Source: Rhodospirillales bacterium
GTDB taxonomy: Bacteria; Pseudomonadota; Alphaproteobacteria; Rhodospirillales; Casp-alpha2
Reading direction: 5' to 3'
Assembly: GCA_018662225.1 (NCBI GenBank)
Contig: JABJGO010000049.1
Span: forward strand, 1 to 64,000
Length of the DNA stretch: 64,000 bases
The notes below the pieces were generated by a model, which was not told where the DNA came from, searched no databases, and saw nothing but the letters and a program-made list of their open reading frames with translations. How positions within the stretch are numbered: the stretch's first letter is position 1; each line of letters opens with the position of its first letter. Below, one piece after another: positions 37,401 through 46,253 of the stretch. Made by a program: the position numbers and the translations under genes.

Positions 37401-37989
37401 GGCGCTCAGGGCTTCTGGCACGCGGGTGCTGTATTTTGCCGGATACAAGAAATCATCCGACCGATACCACGAACGCAACATCGAAGCCGCCGCCGATATG
37501 GTGGTGTGGTGTTCCGATTCCGAACCCGCGTTCGAGCCCGGACGCCCTCAGGACCGTGTGTTCGTGGGTAACATCGTCGATGCCATGGTGGCCTATGCGA
37601 AAGGCGACTTAGGTCCGACGGGCATCGCGCTCGGCGAAGCTGACCGCATTGTAGTCATTGGCTCAGACGGCATGATGAACGCCGTCGGCCAAGCTCGGCA
37701 TGGCATCCTGAAGCCCTATATGAAAGCCGGTCACGAGGCCATTGGATCAATCAATTCACCCATGCAATGCATGATGAAGGAAATCTGCGCCCAGTGTCTG
37801 CAACGTCACGTTGATCCTGAAACGGGTGAAGAGTCAGTGGTGTTCTCATGCTTCAATCAGGACCAGCCTTTGGACAAGGTAGATTTCGGTAGTTTGCGGG
37901 ACCGGTTGTCGCAAAACGGGGCTCAGGAAAAACTGACCGCGCAATGGATACGACGGTGTCTTGATCACTTGAACATCGCTGCGGAATAA
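34489..37989 (+). CDS. Large multidomain FAD/Fe-S oxidoreductase (GltD-like plus PyrK-like)
   Basis: A 1166-residue protein. Residues 1-230 are an unassigned N-terminal region. A Cys set follows at about 244-255 (CIFCHNQGKDSC) and another at about 320-328 (CNECMKAC), likely Fe-S clusters. A GltD-type FAD site begins near 380 (YKVLVVGLGPAGF), and a second Rossmann motif near 560 (VVVIGGGLTAVDTATES) should bind NAD(P)H. From about 843 a ferredoxin-reductase/PyrK-like module follows (FQPGQFYRL, LAGGGLGNAV near 958), ending in CMMKEICAQCLQR and VFSCF, a PyrK-like [2Fe-2S] site. It probably passes electrons between NAD(P)H and a carrier; the physiological partner is unknown. An AT-rich promoter region precedes it. 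Confidence 0.8.
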   Translation: MTQDLSLAYALKFEDLYSRDGLVRIDDLFMDYLGQSDEALMAELAAARPRAAEIDAPDESALLLKLAPYVDDFVGELFGISKPIVDHAEKHHALARGFACRRLFVQRVALKKIKADEATLLDGQALEQDLVARMGKPFSEANYTDSVMAWMDDGDAHEEDLSIAAQYAAWRVHTSGHAGGHATSVLFKEPSRIDPQNLIPAIQDQAVHDVPVKVMDPDHLRQRPGFKLTDDGGDLADCLSEAHYCIFCHNQGKDSCSTGLKDKKTETFKESAFGVELVGCPLEEKISEMHVAKTDGHFVGALAIAIVDNPMIAGTGHRICNECMKACIYQKQDPVNIPMGETRTLRDVLDLPWGFEIYSLFTRWNPLNLARPVPRAPSGYKVLVVGLGPAGFTLSHHLMNDGHTVAAIDGAKIEPVNENYSGVTALGERAAFKPVYDINELHEELDDRVMAGFGGVAEYGITVRWDKNFLKIIRLLLERRQEFAMFGGTRFGGSLAEDSAYAMGFDHIALCAGAGKPTVLNIPNGLAPGVRQASDFLMGLQLTGAAKPDSITNLQVRLPVVVIGGGLTAVDTATESLAYYVVQVEKFLSRYEVLCAENGEADTRARWTDPEAEIADEFLAHGKAIREERAAAETENREPRIQALLDSWGGVVLAYRRRLIDAPSYTLNHEEVEKALEEGIRIAELVSPVAIDVDAAGHACAIRLEQQSIDEDGKLSATGEQITMPARTILVAAGTQPNTVLARERGGVYQLDGKYFKAIDDDGNHVSPQQSSKPDVPYVLASLNDDGADISFFGDLHPSFSGNVVSAMASAKQGYPGITRSLARRKPSPVSSTQLFDHLQQSLRPTVHEVIRLTPEIVEVIVRAPRAARSFQPGQFYRLQNFEALAPRVDGTTLAMEGLAMTGAWVDREQGLVSVIALEMGGSSNLCAHLKPGEPVVLMGPTGAPTEIPHNETVILAGGGLGNAVLFSIGQALRASGTRVLYFAGYKKSSDRYHERNIEAAADMVVWCSDSEPAFEPGRPQDRVFVGNIVDAMVAYAKGDLGPTGIALGEADRIVVIGSDGMMNAVGQARHGILKPYMKAGHEAIGSINSPMQCMMKEICAQCLQRHVDPETGEESVVFSCFNQDQPLDKVDFGSLRDRLSQNGAQEKLTAQWIRRCLDHLNIAAE

Positions 37990-38045
37990 CTCATAACAGG
38001 GGCGTTCTACCGTTATTTCCCAACACTATTCAGGACGCCCGAACT

Positions 38046-39413
38046 ATGCCCCCAGAGATGCCATCAGAGACGTCGGGTGATGACCGCCTTAATCTGCTTG
38101 ATGACCTGATCAAACGCGCCCTCGCTGCCGGTGCCGACGCCGCCGACGCCGTGTATGTGGAAGGTATTTCTGTGACGCTGGCCTGCCGATTGGGCGAAAC
38201 CGAACACCTTGAGCGGTCCGAAGGATCTGATTTGGGGTTACGGGTTTTCAAGGGCAAACGACAGGCCATCGTCTCGTCATCTGACGTATCGCCCGGTATT
38301 TTTGATGAACTGACCGCCCGTGCCGTCGCCATGGCAGGCTCAGTACCGGAAGATCCCTATTGCGGTATCGCGGATGCTGCGCAGATTATGGCCGATACGA
38401 ATGTAGATCTGGATACGGTCGACCCGGTTGAGCAATCGGCAGACCAGTTGAAGGCATGGTCATTGGAAGCCGAAGATGCGGCCCGCGCCGTTAAAGGCGT
38501 AACCAATTCAGAAGGCGCGCAAGCCAGTTGGTCTCGCAGCAGCGTGGCGCTCATGGCATCCAACGGATTCTCCGGTGTTCGCGCCGGAACGCGGTGCGGT
38601 GGCAGCGTTTCTGTGCTGGCCGGTGAAGGCACAGGCATGGAACGCGACTATGATTACGCCACCGCGATCTATGCCAGCGATCTGCCGCCAGCGGCAGAAT
38701 TGGGGCGATCAGCGGGTGATAAGACGGTTGCACGCTTGAACCCGAGAAAAGTTGAAACGACGCAGGTACCGGTGTTGTTTGATCCCCGCGTGTCGGGATC
38801 CATGCTTGGCCATTTGTCGGGCGCTATCAACGGCTCAGCTATCGCGCGTGGCACCAGTTTCCTGAAAGACCGCATGGGCGAGCAGATTTTTCCGACCTCG
38901 ATCAACATTATCGATGATCCGTTGCGTAAACGCGGTCTTCGATCAAAAGCCTTTGATGGCGAAGGCCTGCCCACGCGGGAACGCAAGATCATTGAAAATG
39001 GTGTGTTGCAGTCATGGACCATGGATTTGCGCTCTGCCCGGCAATTGGGGCTGGAATCCACGGGGAGTGCCGCGCGTGGAACCTCATCCCCGCCGGGTGC
39101 CGGACAGACGAACTTCTACATGGTGGCAGGTGAGATGATGCCAGCTGAGCTGATGGCTGATATTGGAACGGGCCTGTATGTGACCGAGATGATCGGGCAT
39201 GGCGGTAATCCTGTCACCGGTGATTACAGCCGGGGCGCCACAGGTTTTTGGATCGAGAACGGCGAAATCGCCTATTCGGTCAGCGAAATTACCATTGCTG
39301 GCAACCTGAATGACATGTTTGCCAATCTGAGCGCGGCCAATGATCTGGAATTCAAGCGCGGTACCGATGCGCCAACGATCCGCATTGAAGGTATGACCGT
39401 GGCTGGGAAGTAA
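38046..39413 (+). CDS. pmbA: PmbA/TldE protease subunit
   Basis: A 455-residue TldE/PmbA protein, partner of TldD. VTLACRLGETEHLERSEG, DLGLRVFKGKRQAIVSSSD and the C-terminal GTSSPPGAGQTNFYMVAGEMMP and LYVTEMIGHGGNPVTGDYSRGA are typical. PmbA lacks the zinc motif and completes the TldD/E heterodimer. It starts 56 bases after the large oxidoreductase gene on the same strand. tldD is on the opposite strand 4.3 kb back. Confidence 0.94.
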   Translation: MPPEMPSETSGDDRLNLLDDLIKRALAAGADAADAVYVEGISVTLACRLGETEHLERSEGSDLGLRVFKGKRQAIVSSSDVSPGIFDELTARAVAMAGSVPEDPYCGIADAAQIMADTNVDLDTVDPVEQSADQLKAWSLEAEDAARAVKGVTNSEGAQASWSRSSVALMASNGFSGVRAGTRCGGSVSVLAGEGTGMERDYDYATAIYASDLPPAAELGRSAGDKTVARLNPRKVETTQVPVLFDPRVSGSMLGHLSGAINGSAIARGTSFLKDRMGEQIFPTSINIIDDPLRKRGLRSKAFDGEGLPTRERKIIENGVLQSWTMDLRSARQLGLESTGSAARGTSSPPGAGQTNFYMVAGEMMPAELMADIGTGLYVTEMIGHGGNPVTGDYSRGATGFWIENGEIAYSVSEITIAGNLNDMFANLSAANDLEFKRGTDAPTIRIEGMTVAGK

Positions 39414-39445
39414 CCTTAAGGTACCTAGAATACTGGTCGGATTCA

Positions 39446-41293
39446 ATGCGTTATGCTATTGTCCGGCAGATTTTCCGCCTCGAAAGCAAGCCATTGAACA
39501 ACAAGCCTGAATCCAATAAACGGGATTACACATCCACCCGCAGCCTGATGGCTCGTCTCATCAGGGAAAACGTGCGTGATTATAAGGGATGGGTATATAT
39601 CGCGGTCATTTTTATGGCGATTGTCGCCGCGGCAACGTCATTCAGCGCCTATCTGATGGAACCTATGGTCAATAAGGTTTTCATCAGCCAGGAACGCGAC
39701 ATGTTGTGGGTTGTGGGTGGTGCCATCATCGTCACATTCGTGATCAAGGGGGGCGCCAATTACGCCCAGACTGTCATCATGAGCATGGTTGGTCTTAAGA
39801 TCATTGCTGATTGCCAGAATCGTTTGTTTGCTCACCTGAGCAGAATGGATTTGCAGTTCTTTCAGCAACAGGCATCGGGCTCTTTGATTTCCCGCTTCAC
39901 GGTCGATATCAACGCGATCCGTACCGCCGTTTCCACAGCATTGACCAGCCTGGGTAAGGACCTGCTGATGTTCATGGGCCTGGTCGGCGTTATGTTTTAT
40001 CAAGATACGGAACTGGCTTTTGTGGCGCTGTTCGTTTTTCCTTTCGCCATTTATCCACTCGCCCGGCTGGGTAAACGGGTACGAAAGGTGGTGGCCAACA
40101 CACAACATGAAATGGGCCTGTTTACCTCATTGCTGGGCCAAGCCTTTCAGGGCATTCGCCTTGTTAAGGCCTACCGTATGCAGGATTACGAAGCATCGCG
40201 GATCAAGGATATTGTCACCCGTGTTTATAAGTTGAACTTTAAGGCATCAAGGACTCAGGCATTGTCGAGCCCGATTATGGAGACCCTTGGTGGAATTTCT
40301 GTGGCATTGGTTGTGGTCTATGGCGGTTATCGTGTTATCGAAAGCCAGACTGATCCGGGATCTTTCTTTTCGTTTATCACGGCACTACTGATGGCCTATG
40401 AGCCAGCAAAACGGTTAGCCAATCTCAACGCCAATCTTCAGATGGGTCTGGCCGGTGCGGAACGCATGTTTGCCTTGCTGGATACCGAGCCGTCCATTGT
40501 GGAACGCGAGGGTGCAAAAGATGTGTCGGTTTCCAAAGGGGCCGTGCGCCTGAATAGTGTAACATTCCAGTATGAAGCGGACTCGGTCGTGCTCAATGAC
40601 ATCACCATTGATGTACCCGCTGGCAAAACCGTCGCATTGGTGGGGCCGTCCGGGGCCGGTAAGTCGACGGTCTTCAACCTGATCCCTCGTTTCTATGACG
40701 CGGCATCGGGGCAGGTAACAATCGACGGCACCGATGTCCGGGACATGACGTTTTCTTCATTGCACCAGTCTATTGCATTGGTTAGCCAGGAAGTGACCCT
40801 GTTTGATGATACGGTCCGCGCCAATATCGCTTACGGTCGTGCCGGGGCTTCAGATGCCGATATCGAACTGGCCGCGAACCGGGCGGCGGCCCATGATTTT
40901 ATCTCAGCGTTACCCGATGGATATGACACCGTTGTGGGTGAGCACGGTTTGAAGCTATCCGGTGGCCAGCGCCAACGATTGGCCATTGCCCGTGCCATGC
41001 TGAAAGATGCCCCGATCCTGTTGTTGGATGAAGCCACATCGGCCCTTGATACCGAAGCCGAGCGCAAGGTTCAAACTGCACTGGAAGAATTAATCGAAGG
41101 TCGCACCGCCGTTGTTATCGCGCACCGCTTGTCCACCATTATCCACGCTGATCTGATTTATGTGATTGATCAGGGGCGGGTTGTGGAAACCGGCACCCAT
41201 GATGAATTGATGGCGCAGCGCGGTCATTATTCCCGATTGTACGAGTTACAGTTCCGGGAGTCTGATCTCGACTCACCAGAGTCTGCACACTAG
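39446..41293 (+). CDS. MsbA-like ABC exporter (lipid A/phospholipid flippase type)
   Basis: A 615-residue fused exporter. The membrane domain has six segments (about residues 45-340) and the nucleotide-binding domain carries Walker A GPSGAGKS (about 400), the signature LSGGQRQR (about 504) and Walker B ILLLDEATSALD (about 525). It belongs to the MsbA/LptA-lipid exporter branch and heads a run of four lipid-envelope genes: DUF374 acyltransferase, lpxK, LpxL-like acyltransferase. Its likely substrate is lipid A or a phospholipid. ATG 39446 gives a 40-residue hydrophilic N-terminus; a start near 39548 (MARLIREN) is possible. Confidence 0.88.
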   Translation: MRYAIVRQIFRLESKPLNNKPESNKRDYTSTRSLMARLIRENVRDYKGWVYIAVIFMAIVAAATSFSAYLMEPMVNKVFISQERDMLWVVGGAIIVTFVIKGGANYAQTVIMSMVGLKIIADCQNRLFAHLSRMDLQFFQQQASGSLISRFTVDINAIRTAVSTALTSLGKDLLMFMGLVGVMFYQDTELAFVALFVFPFAIYPLARLGKRVRKVVANTQHEMGLFTSLLGQAFQGIRLVKAYRMQDYEASRIKDIVTRVYKLNFKASRTQALSSPIMETLGGISVALVVVYGGYRVIESQTDPGSFFSFITALLMAYEPAKRLANLNANLQMGLAGAERMFALLDTEPSIVEREGAKDVSVSKGAVRLNSVTFQYEADSVVLNDITIDVPAGKTVALVGPSGAGKSTVFNLIPRFYDAASGQVTIDGTDVRDMTFSSLHQSIALVSQEVTLFDDTVRANIAYGRAGASDADIELAANRAAAHDFISALPDGYDTVVGEHGLKLSGGQRQRLAIARAMLKDAPILLLDEATSALDTEAERKVQTALEELIEGRTAVVIAHRLSTIIHADLIYVIDQGRVVETGTHDELMAQRGHYSRLYELQFRESDLDSPESAH

Positions 41294-41312
41294 CCCCGGA
41301 GCATCAGCATAG

Positions 41313-42023
41313 ATGAAACTGATCCGGCCTATCGTCCAAAGTGAAAGCCTTCGCGTGGTCATGTGCTGGCTTGGCGCGCTGTATGTGCGTTTTGTCTACA
41401 CCACCTCACGATACCGGACCATCAATGGTCATATTCCGGCTGAATACTGGGATGCGGGCAAACCATTCATTGTGTGCATGTGGCATGGCCGGATGCTGAT
41501 GTTCCCCTATGCCTGGCCCCGGTCCAAACAGATTTATATGCTCAGGTCGCAGCACCGGGATGGAGAGATTGTCTCTCGTACCATGGGGCATTTTGGTCTG
41601 CGGACAATCTCTGGCTCCAGTAGTAAGGGGGGTACGCAGGCCTTGCGCGCCATGCTGTCCACACTCAAATCCGGTGACTGCATTGGCATAACACCAGACG
41701 GGCCGCGTGGCCCGCGTATGCGGGCAACGGACGGGGTCGTGGCGCTGGCCCGATTATCTGGTGTTCCGGTTATTCCTGTTACCTACAATATTTCTCACCG
41801 CAAGGTGCTTGGTACCTGGGACAGGTTTATTGTTGCGTTGCCTTTCAGTCGAGGTGTTTTCATGTGGGGTGATCCCATTGAAGTGGCGTCTAATGCCAGC
41901 AAGGAAGAGATGGATGCCGCACGTTTGCTCGCCGAAGAAACACTAAACAACATGTGCCATGAAACCGATGATCTGTTTGGTCAAGACCGGATCGAACCTC
42001 ATACCGATGAGGTCGCGTCATGA
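41313..42023 (+). CDS. DUF374/lysophospholipid acyltransferase-like protein
   Basis: A 236-residue protein of the DUF374 family. FIVCMWHGRMLMFPYAW (with a His in place of the classical HX4D box), LRSQHRDGEIVSR and GDCIGITPDGPRGPRM are typical. Members sit next to lipid A genes in alphaproteobacteria and are thought to be acyltransferases or envelope lipid enzymes. The gene follows the MsbA-like exporter by 19 bases and overlaps lpxK by four bases (ATGA), so all are translated from one operon. The usual neighbour waaA (Kdo transferase) is absent here. Confidence 0.85.
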   Translation: MKLIRPIVQSESLRVVMCWLGALYVRFVYTTSRYRTINGHIPAEYWDAGKPFIVCMWHGRMLMFPYAWPRSKQIYMLRSQHRDGEIVSRTMGHFGLRTISGSSSKGGTQALRAMLSTLKSGDCIGITPDGPRGPRMRATDGVVALARLSGVPVIPVTYNISHRKVLGTWDRFIVALPFSRGVFMWGDPIEVASNASKEEMDAARLLAEETLNNMCHETDDLFGQDRIEPHTDEVAS

Positions 42024-43015
42024 AGGCACCAGGCTTTTGGACTGCCGGGCGCGGCAAGATATTGCCCGGACTGCTGTCGCCTTTGGGGCTTCTGTATGGC
42101 ATGGCAACGGCGGCGCGCCTTCGGTTCAAGAAATCCTGGCACTGCCCAATCCCGATCATTTGTGTTGGCAATCTGATCGCCGGTGGTACGGGTAAAACGC
42201 CGCTGGTGCTGGATCTGGCGAAACGTTTACAGGCCAGGCAAGTGTCGGCGCATGTGGTCACCCGCGGTTATGGTGGGCGCGAAAAGGGACCGCTTCGAGT
42301 TTCTAACCAGCGGTATGATGCGCGGCTTGTGGGCGACGAGCCATTGTTGCTGTCTGAAACTGCCCCCACGTGGCTATCGGATGAGCGCCCTGTGGGGTGC
42401 CGCCGTGCCATGACCGAAGGGGCCAACCTGATCTTGTTGGATGACGGGTTTCAGGACCCGACCTGTGAGAAAACTCTGTCGTTGGTGGTTGTTGATGGAT
42501 CATACGGATTTGGAAATGGTCAGTTGATCCCGGCTGGCCCTTTGCGGGAGCCGGTGGCGAAGGGTCTCAAGCGGGCGGATGCTGTCGTGCTGATTGGTGA
42601 CGATACGACCGGTGTGGAAAGCATGGTCGCGGGAAAATGCCCGGTGTTGAAAGCCAAACTTGTACCAGACATGGACGGCCCGTCGCTTGATGGTAAATCC
42701 ATGTTGCCGTTCGCCGGAATCGGTAACCCGGAAAAGTTTTTCGATTCTGTGCGGGCCTGTAAGGCAAACGTGGAGTTTACTAAATCATTCGGTGACCATC
42801 ATCATTTCACGCGGGGTGAAATTGTGACGTTGATTGGTGAGGCTGATCGATTGAATGCAACGCTGATCACCACCACAAAAGATATGGTTCGAATTCCCCC
42901 GGACCTGAGATCAAGTATTGAGGTCCTGACGGTAAATGTGGTTTGGGAGAACGAAGCGGAAATCAGCAACCTTCTGGAGCCGCTGATTACCAGCGTGGCT
43001 AACTATGTCGAATAA
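42020..43015 (+). CDS. lpxK: Tetraacyldisaccharide 4'-kinase
   Basis: A 331-residue inner-membrane-associated kinase that phosphorylates the 4' position of the lipid A precursor. The P-loop is VGNLIAGGTGKTPLVLDLAK (about residues 50-69), followed by VTRGYGG, LLLSETAP and the second motif LILLDDGFQ. The start overlaps DUF374 by four bases and the end overlaps the acyltransferase gene by 11 bases. It is a single-copy, essential step in most Gram-negatives. Confidence 0.95.
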   Translation: MKAPGFWTAGRGKILPGLLSPLGLLYGMATAARLRFKKSWHCPIPIICVGNLIAGGTGKTPLVLDLAKRLQARQVSAHVVTRGYGGREKGPLRVSNQRYDARLVGDEPLLLSETAPTWLSDERPVGCRRAMTEGANLILLDDGFQDPTCEKTLSLVVVDGSYGFGNGQLIPAGPLREPVAKGLKRADAVVLIGDDTTGVESMVAGKCPVLKAKLVPDMDGPSLDGKSMLPFAGIGNPEKFFDSVRACKANVEFTKSFGDHHHFTRGEIVTLIGEADRLNATLITTTKDMVRIPPDLRSSIEVLTVNVVWENEAEISNLLEPLITSVANYVE

Positions 43016-43904
43016 AAATACACGCTCTCTTTTGACCAGGCTGAATCATCTCATTCAGGCCGCCCTGGTGTATGGGCTGTTTGCGGTGGTTCGCCTGTTC
43101 CCGATTGGTGCGTCATCATGGTTTGGCGGGTGGATTGGTCGCACGTTCGGGCCCATGCTTTCGGCCAGCAAAATGGCAAGACGTAATATCAAACGAGCCT
43201 TTCCTGAAAAATCAGAAGCCGATGTCAATGTGATCATGCGGGGCATGTGGGATAATTTCGGGCGCGTGGCTTTTGAATTCCCCAACCTGGACAGGTTTCA
43301 CAATGCGGGCCCAAAACAAAATGTAGAACTGGTCAACGAGTCCATTCTGCTGGATGTGCGCGATGATGGTAAACCGGGCATTATTGTGACCGGGCACTTC
43401 GCCAACTGGGAATTGGCCCATCGCAGCACCATGGGCTATTCCTTTTATCTGCACACAATCTATCGGGAATTCAATAATCCGTTGTTGCGAAATATCCTGC
43501 TGCACCGAACGTCAGGGCTAAGCATCCCCATACCGAAGGGATCAAAAGGCGCGAAGATGGCGTTGCAACTGCTGAAAGATGGCGAGCACATTGCCATTCT
43601 GTCGGATCAAAAGCTGAACGAGGGTATCGCTCTGCCGTTTTTGGGTCGCGATGCCATGACCGCACCGGCGCTTGCACAGTTTGCCTTGCGATATGACTGC
43701 CCCGTTGTGCCGGTTCGCGTGGAGCGCATTAAGGGTGCCAAGTACCGGATTACGTATTATCCGCCTATGTATGCGAAAAATACGGGCGATCGACATGCTG
43801 ACAGTCGCGCTTTCATGTTGGAAATCAACCAGATGTACGAGTCCTGGATCCGTGAGCGTCCTGAACAATGGCTGTGGCTACATCGCCGGTGGCTGGAAAA
43901 CTAA
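43005..43904 (+). CDS. Lipid A late acyltransferase (LpxL/HtrB family)
   Basis: A 299-residue membrane-anchored acyltransferase. The catalytic HX4E motif appears as GHFANWE (His at about residue 131), followed by SIPIPKGSKGAKMALQLLKDGE and LSDQKLNEGIALPFLG. It adds secondary acyl chains to lipid A. The N-terminal membrane anchor spans LNHLIQAALVYGLFAVVRLFP. It closes the lipid A operon, converging with the LytM gene 18 bases away. Confidence 0.92.
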   Translation: MSNKNTRSLLTRLNHLIQAALVYGLFAVVRLFPIGASSWFGGWIGRTFGPMLSASKMARRNIKRAFPEKSEADVNVIMRGMWDNFGRVAFEFPNLDRFHNAGPKQNVELVNESILLDVRDDGKPGIIVTGHFANWELAHRSTMGYSFYLHTIYREFNNPLLRNILLHRTSGLSIPIPKGSKGAKMALQLLKDGEHIAILSDQKLNEGIALPFLGRDAMTAPALAQFALRYDCPVVPVRVERIKGAKYRITYYPPMYAKNTGDRHADSRAFMLEINQMYESWIRERPEQWLWLHRRWLEN

Positions 43905-43921
43905 GGTTGCACGCCTCCTGA

Positions 43922-44752
43922 TTAGCCCTCTGGCATAGGCCCCACAACCAATGCCGGGTCTAGGTGGGTTGAAAACAGCGTGACACCCCAATGCAGGTGC
44001 GGCCCGGTCGCACGGCCCGTTTGTCCGACCTTGCCAATGGCATCCCCTTTACGTACTTCGGTTCCTTCAGCGACCAGTATTTCACTCATATGAACGTAGA
44101 CCGACGTCAGGCCATGACCGTGGTCCACAATGACACTCTTGCCGGTATAGAACATATCCTCATGTACCAGTACCACCCGGCCATCGCCCATGGCGTAAAT
44201 GGGCGTGCCAACAGGGGCGGCGATATCAACGCCATTGTGTGGGCTGCGCGGGTTGCCGTTCAGAACGCGTTGGCTACCAAACACACCGCTGATCCGTCCG
44301 GTTACTGGCCAGGAAAACCCTGACAGAAAAAGGGTTTCACGCAGGTCATTCTTACGGGCGGCTTTGATTAACGTGGATTCGGCGGCTATGCGTTCCTGCG
44401 TATCCGGGTCTGGCGTGACCTGTTTAGGTGGTAACCCATCAATGTGCTGAATGTCGTATTCGCGACTCTCAATAGCATAGTTATAGGTGGTGCTCTCACC
44501 ATCAGGGCTGGTGATGATGACCGTGGTTTTACCCGTCGCGTCACGCCCCAGTCCCAGTAATAAATCGCCCGTGTCCGATACCCGTACGGGAAGACCATCA
44601 TGGGTAACGGTATTGCCCGCTGCTGTTGTGCCAATGATCAGCGCGCCCGGCTCGAACGAGCCCGTAAGCGACAGAGACGTGTCTGCCCAAACGCCGCTGA
44701 TAGGTGCTGCAATGACTACCAGCGCCAGGATCGCTTGACGGTAATTCCTCAT
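43922..44752 (-). CDS. M23 (LytM) metallopeptidase, periplasmic
   Basis: A 276-residue exported peptidoglycan endopeptidase or LytM-type amidase activator. A signal peptide is evident (NYRQAILALVVIAAPISGVWA). The C-terminal M23 domain has HNGVDIAAPVGTPIYAMGDG, the central HGHGLTSVYVHMS and HLHWGVTLF. The zinc ligand positions (H..D..HxH) appear intact, so it may be catalytic. The start (ATG 44752) overlaps the xseA stop, so translation is coupled. Confidence 0.9.
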   Translation of the reverse strand: MRNYRQAILALVVIAAPISGVWADTSLSLTGSFEPGALIIGTTAAGNTVTHDGLPVRVSDTGDLLLGLGRDATGKTTVIITSPDGESTTYNYAIESREYDIQHIDGLPPKQVTPDPDTQERIAAESTLIKAARKNDLRETLFLSGFSWPVTGRISGVFGSQRVLNGNPRSPHNGVDIAAPVGTPIYAMGDGRVVLVHEDMFYTGKSVIVDHGHGLTSVYVHMSEILVAEGTEVRKGDAIGKVGQTGRATGPHLHWGVTLFSTHLDPALVVGPMPEG

Positions 44753-46194
44753 AACAACGTCCCCTGTCGAGTGTCTGTTTTTTTCCTTGTTTTTTTGCCG
44801 ACTTTGTTCGGTTTTTCTTTGGACTTCTCACCGGCCGCCATCACATCTGCATGGCCATCGTGGAATTCGATGGATAGCGCCATGCCTTGTGATACATCGC
44901 TGGCGGCTTTGACGGATGCGCCCTTGCTATCGGTTACCAGCGCGAAGCCGCGTGCCAGCGTGCTTTTGTATGAATAACTTTCCAGCAGAGCACCGGTTTG
45001 CTTCAGGGCCGTAGCACGATCTTTGACAAGCCGCGTTGCCGCTGATTTCAACGACCGGGTTTCGGCACTCAGGCGCTCAACGGCGCGGCGAATGATTGGT
45101 TCCGGGTGCCGAAGCCCCGCCACAAGTACGCTAAATCTGTTCTCGCGTTGTTTCATACCGGCGATCAGGCTGAGGTTCAGCCGTTCCTCCCACTCGTCCA
45201 GCCGTTGGGTGGTCTCGTCAATAATTCGTCGCAGGTTCGGCAATCCCCGGCTGAGGCCGGTCAACTGAGCGCGACCTTCTTCCATCTGCCGGGTAATGCC
45301 GGTCCCCATGCGGCGATCCATATCCGATACCGCGGCCATGATCTCCATCCGTACAGGCACCGCCATTTCGGCTGCGGCCGTGGGTGTGGGGGCTCGTACA
45401 TCGGAGACGAAATCGATAAGCGTGGTATCCGTTTCATGGCCGACAGCCGAGATCACCGGTATGGCGCTTTCGGCCACGGCGCGCGCCACATTTTCTTCGT
45501 TAAAAGACCACAGGTCTTCCAGGCTACCCCCGCCACGGGCTACGATCAGGATATCTGGTCTGGTAACCGGGCCGTTTTCTGGCAAGGCATTGAAGCCCCT
45601 TATCGCTTTGGTTATTTGATCAGCGGCGGTTTCGCCCTGAACAATAACCGGCCACAGGATCACATCGCGAGGGAAGCGATCATTGAGCCGGTGCAGAATA
45701 TCGCGGATGACGGCCCCGGTGGGCGATGTGACAACACCGATGGTATCCGGCAGATACGGTAGTTCCTGTTTCCGGCCGGCATCGAACAGGCCTTCTTCGG
45801 CCAATCGTTTTTTCCTGTCTTCCAATAATTTCAGCAACGCGCCTTCACCGGCCAGTTCCATACTCTCGATAATAATCTGGTACTTGGAGCGTCCGGCGTA
45901 GGTGGTGACGCGCCCGGTGACGATGACTTCCATGCCATCTTCCGGGTTAATAGCCAGTTTGGCGGCTGTACCGCGCCAGCACACACTGTCCAGTACGGCG
46001 GCATCATCTTTCAGGGCAAAATACAGGTGGCCGGAAGCGGCCCGTTTGAAGCCTGATAGCTCGCCCCGCACGCGCACGTGATGAAAGGCACCTTCAACGG
46101 TCTGTTTCACGGCAGATGACAGCTCACCCACAGAAAAAACAGGCAGATTATGGTCGTTTAGGTCAGTCAGGGAATTGTCCACCGTGTCATTCAA
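44749..46194 (-). CDS. xseA: Exodeoxyribonuclease VII large subunit
   Basis: A 481-residue nuclease subunit. The N-terminal OB fold shows HHVRVRGELSGFKRAASGHLYFALKD; the catalytic domain has ILIVARGGGSLEDLWSFNEENVARA and AVGHETDTTLIDFVSDVRAPTPTAAAE. A coiled coil follows and the C-terminus is Lys-rich. The enzyme degrades single-stranded DNA. The start is TTG 46194 (AATGA follows); the only nearby ATG is out of frame. It is divergent from purD. xseB is not present next to it. Confidence 0.94.
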   Translation of the reverse strand: MNDTVDNSLTDLNDHNLPVFSVGELSSAVKQTVEGAFHHVRVRGELSGFKRAASGHLYFALKDDAAVLDSVCWRGTAAKLAINPEDGMEVIVTGRVTTYAGRSKYQIIIESMELAGEGALLKLLEDRKKRLAEEGLFDAGRKQELPYLPDTIGVVTSPTGAVIRDILHRLNDRFPRDVILWPVIVQGETAADQITKAIRGFNALPENGPVTRPDILIVARGGGSLEDLWSFNEENVARAVAESAIPVISAVGHETDTTLIDFVSDVRAPTPTAAAEMAVPVRMEIMAAVSDMDRRMGTGITRQMEEGRAQLTGLSRGLPNLRRIIDETTQRLDEWEERLNLSLIAGMKQRENRFSVLVAGLRHPEPIIRRAVERLSAETRSLKSAATRLVKDRATALKQTGALLESYSYKSTLARGFALVTDSKGASVKAASDVSQGMALSIEFHDGHADVMAAGEKSKEKPNKVGKKTRKKTDTRQGTLL

Positions 46195-46253
46195 TGTATG
46201 ATGTTAAAAATCGTCATGTGATTCGAGCAAGCATAACCGAGGGACACCCCTAA

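Noticed and set aside
45106-45762. 218-residue open frame opposite xseA
   Set aside because: It is antisense to a well-supported gene, with no motif or ribosome binding site.
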